Shown piece by piece: positions 57,829 through 64,000 of a DNA stretch of 64,000 bases (its first letter is position 1; each line of letters opens with the position of its first letter). The translations under genes were made by a program, and so were the position numbers. The stretch lies in assembly GCF_000582685.1 (NCBI RefSeq), contig NZ_KK073768.1, positions 4,949,246-5,013,245 of the forward strand. Direction: 5' to 3'. Origin of the DNA: [Scytonema hofmanni] UTEX 2349 (GTDB taxonomy: Bacteria > Cyanobacteriota > Cyanobacteriia > Cyanobacteriales > Nostocaceae). The notes beneath the pieces were generated by a model. It searched no databases. It saw only the letters and a list, made by a program, of their open reading frames with translations, and was not told the origin of the DNA.

Positions 57829-58902
57829 AGTTATAATTTCCTGTTTCAAAAAAGTATTTGCAATTTAGTAGATGTAGATGCACAATAGAAAACAAAGTCT
57901 CTTTTCACTGTCACTATTCCTTTCCCCCCGGCTTCAAGTTGAGAGAGGGGTGACAAAGACTTTCAGTAAAGTCAGTAGACTAAGAACTATTTATGGCTAA
58001 CGCCAAGCTCCGCTAACATGCTTGTTGTGTATCAAAGTTCATCCAGACCTATAGGGACTTCCCCCACGGTAAGGCTGACTTGAAGTTATACTACCGTCAA
58101 GCTAGCTATCCTGAAAAAATCAAAGCTTTCGTTAGCCAGTGCAAGAGATGAATGGATGATTTAAATACCAGTTAAATCAAACCCGATAAATTAGAATCGA
58201 CGAACATTTTTCATGGTTTGCAACCATAATAGTAGATACGCAACACCCTCAGAAGTTAAGACTCCCTGCGCTGTACCTACTCAAGTATCGTTTTTGATTC
58301 TTTGCAAGTCTTCCTAAAGCTTTACAGATTAGAACACAATTTCTTTTGTAAATTAATAGTTTTTATCTAAATACGCAGTAAACAAGGAGTTAAACTCCCT
58401 TTACCAGCAAGATAAAAGAACAGATAAAATTTACAAAATCAGAAGAAAATTCAGTTTTTTCTACACAATTAGCATAGTTCCCTGGATTTGGCTTGTCAAT
58501 CCCAAAAAATGAGAATTTTCTCATCAAAAAAAAACTACGTAAAAGCCTTACAGTATCAAGACATACATTAAAATCAACAGGTCGCGCCAGGATTCCCCGA
58601 CTTCCCCGTGTGCAAGTCGGGGAATCCTGGCGCTCCGGGACTAGGGACTCTTTACTGGGGAAAAGGCACTTCCGTTTTCTTTAAAACTTGGTTGGGGTCT
58701 GAATCCTATAAGCAAGTTTTCCCAGTCCCCAGTAAAGAATCCCTTTTTCAAGTAAGAAATCAGCCTTTAGATAGATACGCCAGATTGGAGTTTAGGTGAT
58801 TTAATTCAGTAATACCAGATACAAACCCGATAAATTCTTTCTTAGAGCATACAGACCCCAAACTCAAAGCTAAATTTAAAAAATTCCAGTTGGAAAATTG
58901 GT
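57829..58902. other. Intergenic region with two inverted repeats
   Basis: About 1.07 kb between divergent genes. It contains perfect inverted 20-bp arms at 58584-58603 and 58614-58633, and a second inverted pair at 58644-58661 and 58726-58743. No credible gene; the small frames here overlap these repeats. Promoters of the RTX gene and the exporter operon must lie here. Confidence 0.5.
58584..58633. repeat. Perfect 20-bp inverted repeat
   Basis: Arms GCGCCAGGATTCCCCGACTT (58584-58603) and complement (58614-58633) with a 10-nt loop. It is followed closely by a second inverted pair (58644-58661 / 58726-58743, GGGACTCTTTACTGGGGA type). Confidence 0.8.
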
Positions 58903-61896
58903 ATGTCTGTTGCTACGGATTACTTTGCTGACTTTATTGCCAAGCTTGAAGGTTGCGATCAATTACCAAGTGAGGAGCTTACTGATTTATTAAAAAATAC
59001 TCATCCTACTCGGTATCGTGTAGGTCAGAGGATTCTAGGAAAAGAGAGAATACCCGATCGCATCACAATCATTTATGAGGGGAAGGTTCGTTTACTAGCA
59101 CATGACCCAGGCACTCAAGTACCAACTACTTTAAAATTTCTCGAATCTGGAGAGGTTTTAGGTGAAATTGGAATTTTGCGACAAGTTGCATGTGAAATTG
59201 CGATCGCATCGAGTGAAGTCACATGTTTAACTTTGGATTCTGGCAAATACTTACAATTGCTTTCCAGGTATCCAGCTTTTGCAGAAGTTCGTAAGAGTCG
59301 GTGTCACTTAGTGGAAATATTTGATGTTCTGAGTGATCAAAAAGAGGTTCAAGCAAATACTGGAGTGAATCTCAAAGAACTCGCTCAAAATGCTTTGTTA
59401 AGAGCAAAAGTACATTATTTACCACCGGGAAAAACTTTATCTAGTCAATTAGATAGCAAAAGAGTTTGGTTTGTTAGTGGTGGTGGAACAGTCAAAAATG
59501 TTTCTCCTGGTTCACCGATAGAATTGCTCAATTGTGAAAAATTAGAAGTTGTAGGGAAAATAGCAGCACGTTTAATCGGTTTGCGTGAGTCAGATTTGTT
59601 TCACAATTACCAACAATATCAGATACAAGATCATCAGCTAGAAAAATTAGACGAAATTGAGATTCCCTATGCATCTGAAGAAGAAGCTGTAACTAATTAT
59701 ATCTTTGAAGATAAACAGCAGAAAAGAAAATATCCATTTGTTCATGGTAAAGGGGAGTTAAATTCGGCGATCGCTTGTTTTCAAATGGTATCAAAACATT
59801 TGAAAACGCCCTTTAGACGAGAGATTATCAACCGTATTTTAAATGAGAATAATAAACGTTCCCCTACAGTATCTTTTCAGGTTTGCGCTTATCTTGCAGA
59901 GTTGTTAGGACTTAAGGCACAACTAATTGATGTATCCTTAAGCTTAAGTAGCATAACGCGCATTCCCGCACCTGCTCTAATTCGTTATGAAAACAGCTTT
60001 GCAGTTTTATATGAAGCCAGCGAAAAAGTTATAGTTTTGGGAATACCGTCTGAAGGCATCCAGCGCTTTAAACCCAAAGAACTACTCGCTCAATTAGAAG
60101 TAGAAGAAAGCAATTCTCAACCTCGATTAAGGGTGTTATTACTTAATGCTACTAAAAGCACACCCCAAAAAAGGTTTGGTTTAGAGTGGTTTATTCCCTA
60201 TTTATCGCGTTACCGTCGCATACTTATAGAAGTTTTTTGCGCTTCATTTTTTGTGCAGCTAGCAGCATTAGCAAATCCTCTGATTATTCAGATAATAATT
60301 GACCAAGTAATTGTTCAAAATAGTGTTAATACACTGCATATTTTTGGAACTTTGCTATTAGTTGTTGGTTTGTTTGAAGTTGTACTCACTACATTAAGAA
60401 CCTACTTATTTGTCGATACTACCAATCGGATTGACATGGGTTTGGGGTCAGAAATCATTGACCACTTACTGCGTTTACCGCTAAGTTATTATCAACGCAG
60501 ACCAGTGGGAGAACTATCTACCCGCATTAATGAATTAGAAAATATTCGTAAATTTCTGACAGGCACAGCATTAACTGTGGGTTTAGATGCTCTATTTTCG
60601 GTGATTTATATCATCGTTATGTTATTTTATAGCTGGCAACTAACCCTAGTCGGTTTAGCAACTATACCTGTATTTATCATTTTGACTGCTATTACCTCCC
60701 CCATAGTGAGGAAGCAGTTACGTGAAAAAGCCGAAAGAAATGCGGAAACACAATCATACTTAGTTGAGATAATTTCCGGAATTCAAACAGTCAAAGCTCA
60801 AAATATTGAATTGCGATCGCGTTTTTCTTGGCAAGAGCGTTACGCTAATTATGTATCAACTGGGTTTAAAACTGTAATAACTTCCACCCTGGCAAATTCT
60901 ACCAGTAATTTTCTTAACAAACTCAGTAGTTTATTAGTTTTGTGGATGGGAGCGTATTTAGTAGTTCAGGGAGAATTAACTTTAGGTGAATTAATTGCTT
61001 TTCGGATTATTTCTAGTTATGTTACCAGCCCAATTTTACGTTTAGCACAACTTTGGCAGAGTTTTCAAGAAACAGCTTTATCATTAGAGCGTTTAAGCGA
61101 TATTGTTGATACACCACAAGAAGCAGAACAAGATCGTAATAATATTCCTTTGCCAGCGATTTCTGGTGCCGTTCGTTATGAAAATGTTTACTTCCGCTTT
61201 AAAAGTGATGGTCCTCTGCAACTTTGTAATGTTAGTCTTGATTTTAATTCGGGTGAATTTATTGGCATTGTCGGACAAAGTGGTGCAGGAAAAAGTACTC
61301 TGACAAAACTTTTGATTCGATTGTACGAACAAGAGTCGGGTAGAATTTTAATTGATGGATATGATATATCTAAAGTTGAACTATATTCACTACGACGACA
61401 AGTCGGATTTGTTCCCCAAGATACACTCTTGTTTGAAGGTACAATTCAAGACAATATTGCTCTTACCAATCCTGACGCAACAACAGAGGAGATTATCGAA
61501 GCTGCTAAAATTGCCGCTGCCCATGACTTTATTATGGACTTACCTAATGGTTACAATACCAAGGTCGGGGAACGTGGAGGATCGCTGTCAGGTGGACAAA
61601 GACAAAGAATTGCGATCGCACGTTCTGTTTTACAAAGACCAAAGTTATTAGTCTTGGATGAGGCAACTAGTGCTTTAGATTATGTCACAGAACGGCAAGT
61701 TTGTCTCAATTTAGCCAAGGCATTTAAAAATAGTACAGTATTCTTCATTACTCACCGTTTGAATACTGTCAAACATGCAGATACAATCGTTGTCATGGAC
61801 GCTGGTAGGGTGGTTGAGCAAGGAACACATCATGAATTAATTGCAATAGAAGGTCATTATTTCTACCTCTATAATCAGCAAGAAATGAACTTGTAA
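58903..61896 (+). CDS. Type I secretion ABC transporter with degenerate C39-like domain
   Basis: A 997-residue HlyB-type exporter. Residues about 10-150 form a cyclic-nucleotide-binding-like domain. A C39-like peptidase domain (about 280-410) is degenerate: the DCG catalytic site reads LNS and the His position reads NSF, so it should bind cargo and not cleave it. Membrane helices cover about 435-720. The ABC domain has Walker A GQSGAGKSTL near 790, signature LSGGQRQRIAIAR near 894 and Walker B LLVLDEATSALD near 919. ATG start. It pairs with the HlyD gene 226 bases downstream. Confidence 0.92.
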   Translation: MSVATDYFADFIAKLEGCDQLPSEELTDLLKNTHPTRYRVGQRILGKERIPDRITIIYEGKVRLLAHDPGTQVPTTLKFLESGEVLGEIGILRQVACEIAIASSEVTCLTLDSGKYLQLLSRYPAFAEVRKSRCHLVEIFDVLSDQKEVQANTGVNLKELAQNALLRAKVHYLPPGKTLSSQLDSKRVWFVSGGGTVKNVSPGSPIELLNCEKLEVVGKIAARLIGLRESDLFHNYQQYQIQDHQLEKLDEIEIPYASEEEAVTNYIFEDKQQKRKYPFVHGKGELNSAIACFQMVSKHLKTPFRREIINRILNENNKRSPTVSFQVCAYLAELLGLKAQLIDVSLSLSSITRIPAPALIRYENSFAVLYEASEKVIVLGIPSEGIQRFKPKELLAQLEVEESNSQPRLRVLLLNATKSTPQKRFGLEWFIPYLSRYRRILIEVFCASFFVQLAALANPLIIQIIIDQVIVQNSVNTLHIFGTLLLVVGLFEVVLTTLRTYLFVDTTNRIDMGLGSEIIDHLLRLPLSYYQRRPVGELSTRINELENIRKFLTGTALTVGLDALFSVIYIIVMLFYSWQLTLVGLATIPVFIILTAITSPIVRKQLREKAERNAETQSYLVEIISGIQTVKAQNIELRSRFSWQERYANYVSTGFKTVITSTLANSTSNFLNKLSSLLVLWMGAYLVVQGELTLGELIAFRIISSYVTSPILRLAQLWQSFQETALSLERLSDIVDTPQEAEQDRNNIPLPAISGAVRYENVYFRFKSDGPLQLCNVSLDFNSGEFIGIVGQSGAGKSTLTKLLIRLYEQESGRILIDGYDISKVELYSLRRQVGFVPQDTLLFEGTIQDNIALTNPDATTEEIIEAAKIAAAHDFIMDLPNGYNTKVGERGGSLSGGQRQRIAIARSVLQRPKLLVLDEATSALDYVTERQVCLNLAKAFKNSTVFFITHRLNTVKHADTIVVMDAGRVVEQGTHHELIAIEGHYFYLYNQQEMNL

Positions 61897-61938
61897 TTCG
61901 GACAAGTTAGGATTTGATAAGTAACCACAAATATTATT

Positions 61939-61998
61939 GGTGTGTGATGCTAGAAATGATATTCAATAAAACAATGTATTCTCGTAGCGTCACACACC
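61939..61998. repeat. Inverted repeat between ABC and HlyD genes
   Basis: GGTGTGTGATGCT (61939-61951) and AGCGTCACACACC (61986-61998) match with one difference. It could be a terminator-like stem or a small palindromic element. No T run is seen. Confidence 0.5.
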
Positions 61999-62122
61999 CT
62001 ACAACCAATTAGTACTTTATTTTTCCGGTAATTCCTATCTAATAACTAAACCATGTCTACTTTGAAAAGTATTTCAATATAGACGGGATTTAATAACTAA
62101 TAATCAATAACTTCTTATTACT

Positions 62123-63721
62123 ATGACTCAACTAGATAAAAATCAACTCAATGGTAAATATAGTAACGGCAAGTATAAACATACAATAAAAGCCTTAGAA
62201 TCGCAGATATCGACTACTGAATCTGAAACCCCTAAATCACTTATAACTAAATCATCTGCAAATAATTTTCCAGATTCTAAATTTGAACAATCTGTGGTAT
62301 TGCGCCAATCTCCTGTTTGGTCTCGTGCGATAATGATGACTATGATGGGTTTAGGTTGCTTTGGCATCATCTGGGCTTGTTTTGCTAAAATTGAACAAGT
62401 AGTTCCAGCCACAGGACAATTAAAACCTGAAGGTGCAGTCAAAGAAATTCAAGCACCAGTAGGTGGGGTTGTTAAAGATATCTATATTAAAGATGGACAA
62501 CATGTAAAAGCTGGAGATTTGTTACTCATTTTTGATTCTAGTACTACGGATGCTGAATTAAATTCACTGCAAAAAATACGTAATGCATTAATGCAGGAAA
62601 ATCAGATTTATCGTCAGTTAATCCAAACTCCTGCGGCTGTTACAGAAGGTGTGTTGTTAAAAAGTTCCTTATCAAAAGAAACTTCTTTTTTGTTAAAAAC
62701 TCATACAGTTTTACTGGCAGAAAATGAATTATTACGCCAAGAATTAGGAAATTCAGGGAATATTTTAGGTTTGGGAATAGATGAGCAAAAACGTCTCACC
62801 ACAACAAAAACCGAATTAGATACTCGTGCAGCAGCAGGAAGGTTAGAAGTTGAACAAATCAAGAAAAAATTAGCACAGACTGAAGTTAAAATTAGTGATA
62901 CAAAAGCAACTTTAGCTATTGAAGAACAAATTGTCAGTAAACTAAAAACTTTATCACAACAAGGGGGAATTTCGCAGTTACAGTATTTGCAACAAAAAAA
63001 AAATGTACAAAATCTTCAAGCACAACTAGCACAATTATTAGAAGAACAGCAACGTCTACAACTTGATATTGAACAAGGACAGCAAGAGATGAAAAATACC
63101 GTTGCGGCTTCTCAGAAAAATAATTGGGAAAAAATCACTAATAATAAAAAGCAAATTGCCGAGATAGAGACTCAACTTACTAAGGTTTTGTTAGAGAATG
63201 AAAAACGACTAGCTGATGTGAATAGTAAAATTTCCCAAGCACAAACAAATATAAAGTATCAAAAACTTCATGCACCTGTATCTGGAACTATTTTTGACTT
63301 ACAAGCAAATAATCATGGTTTTGTAACCAGATCAAGCGAAAAACTACTTTCAATAGTGCCAAATGATAGCTTTATTGCCGAGGCTTTTATTACTAATAAG
63401 GATATTGGTTTTGTGCGAGAAGGGATGAAAGTAGATGTCAGAATAGATTCCTTTCCCTTTAGCGAATTTGGTGATATTAAAGGAGAAATAACTTCAGTCG
63501 CATCAGATGCATTAGCACCAGATGAAAACCATCGATATTATCGCTTCCCTATCAAAATAAAGTTGAACAGGCAATCATTAAATGTGCAAGGTAGAAATAT
63601 ATCCTTGCAATCAGGAATGTCTATCACTGCTAATATTAAGGTACGCGAAGAAAGAAGTATTATTAGCCTGTTTACCCAGTTATTCACCAAGCATATTGAA
63701 ACCTTGAAGGAAGTTCGTTAG
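62123..63721 (+). CDS. HlyD-family adaptor of type I secretion
   Basis: A 532-residue protein. A cytoplasmic tail of about 65 residues precedes one membrane helix (about 68-90: WSRAIMMTMMGLGCFGIIW). The lipoyl half VKEIQAPVGGVVKDIYIKDGQHV leads to a long coiled coil (about 140-370). The second half (YQKLHAPVSGTIFDL) and a beta domain close the protein. It couples the ABC transporter just upstream to an outer-membrane channel, not encoded here. It is co-directional with the transporter gene, and the two probably form an operon. ATG start. Confidence 0.92.
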   Translation: MTQLDKNQLNGKYSNGKYKHTIKALESQISTTESETPKSLITKSSANNFPDSKFEQSVVLRQSPVWSRAIMMTMMGLGCFGIIWACFAKIEQVVPATGQLKPEGAVKEIQAPVGGVVKDIYIKDGQHVKAGDLLLIFDSSTTDAELNSLQKIRNALMQENQIYRQLIQTPAAVTEGVLLKSSLSKETSFLLKTHTVLLAENELLRQELGNSGNILGLGIDEQKRLTTTKTELDTRAAAGRLEVEQIKKKLAQTEVKISDTKATLAIEEQIVSKLKTLSQQGGISQLQYLQQKKNVQNLQAQLAQLLEEQQRLQLDIEQGQQEMKNTVAASQKNNWEKITNNKKQIAEIETQLTKVLLENEKRLADVNSKISQAQTNIKYQKLHAPVSGTIFDLQANNHGFVTRSSEKLLSIVPNDSFIAEAFITNKDIGFVREGMKVDVRIDSFPFSEFGDIKGEITSVASDALAPDENHRYYRFPIKIKLNRQSLNVQGRNISLQSGMSITANIKVREERSIISLFTQLFTKHIETLKEVR

Positions 63722-63902
63722 AAAAACTATAATTTCCTTTGAGTTTGGATGCGTTAACGCACCATTGTCGCTTATGTGGGGTTGGGGTGAGGTTTTGTTC
63801 TGTACTTCATCCACCTGGGAACCGTTATATACATAAATGCTGATGTCAGAAGCTGTGGAAAATGCTAGAAGTAAAACTAAAATGAAAATTTAGATTTTTT
63901 AA

Positions 63903-64000
63903 GTGGAGACCAACTCCGTGGAATCACTGACGTTGAAGGTTAAACAGCGAGTTCAAGAACTGCGGCAATTACTACAACAAGCTAGCTATGCCTATTACGT
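63903..64000 (+). CDS. ligA: NAD-dependent DNA ligase, partial at window edge
   Basis: The first 32 codons of a gene that runs off the window. KQRVQELRQLLQQASYAYY is the conserved N-terminal helix of bacterial LigA domain Ia, which binds NAD. It starts GTG at 63903, with an alternative GTG at 63918. The stated end is the window edge, not the true stop. Confidence 0.85.
   Translation, partial: METNSVESLTLKVKQRVQELRQLLQQASYAYY

Noticed and set aside
58493..58799. Two small frames upstream of the ABC transporter
   Set aside because: Both cross the inverted repeats, and their sequences look like translated repeats.

Overview
The window is chromosomal DNA of a filamentous, probably heterocyst-forming cyanobacterium (Nostocales type: Calothrix, Scytonema, Tolypothrix, Fischerella or Nostoc relatives). 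The support is psbO, the cyanobacterial ftsQ/ftsZ and grxC/gshB neighbourhood, a SigF-type sigma factor, the palindrome GCGATCGC (HIP1) scattered throughout, and many short tandem repeats and small palindromic elements between genes. I cannot name the species.

Layout. 1-6.8 kb: a PEP-CTERM surface protein, grxC and gshB, then ftsZ and ftsQ on the other strand with an expanded spacer between them. 7.5-14.4 kb: a two-gene NTPase module, an AAA-type ATPase followed by a 1719-residue TPR/STAND/14-WD40 protein. 14.5-24.2 kb: housekeeping and conserved genes (psbO, DUF4058, sigF, a PilP-like lipoprotein, a zinc alcohol dehydrogenase, a GT4 glycosyltransferase, exonuclease III). 24.3-30.4 kb: a patchwork of repeats, an SDR protein, a lone HlyD-type adaptor, gene remnants, a UPF0175/DUF3368 toxin-antitoxin pair and an intact 1.4-kb IS element. 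30.4-37.6 kb: three protease genes (subtilase, calpain, subtilase), two of which share an N-terminal PPC domain, with an IS982 element among them. 38.3-44.2 kb: two EamA transporters, an MscS channel, ChrA and a small membrane protein. 44.3-50.4 kb: four two-component genes. 51.1-63.7 kb: a putative glycosyltransferase, a pentapeptide/RTX fusion, a GT4-parvulin fusion, an RTX protein, and a type I secretion ABC transporter with its HlyD partner. The window ends in the first codons of ligA.

How the genes fit together. The 51-64 kb region reads as a type I secretion island: a transporter with a degenerate C39-like domain, an adaptor, two RTX proteins as likely cargo, and a protein joining a glycosyltransferase to a peptidyl-prolyl isomerase. 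The proteases at 30-37 kb lack classical signal peptides and could also be exported, but that is inference. The most novel-looking items are the GT4-parvulin fusion, the pentapeptide/RTX fusion, the AAA plus STAND/WD40 module, and an IS element whose terminal repeats are shared by two short non-autonomous elements in the same window.

Many genes have an in-frame TTG or GTG codon upstream of a more credible ATG. I chose the ATG where conservation, a Shine-Dalgarno sequence or the signal peptide favoured it, and I say so in each entry. No tRNA, rRNA or CRISPR array was found.
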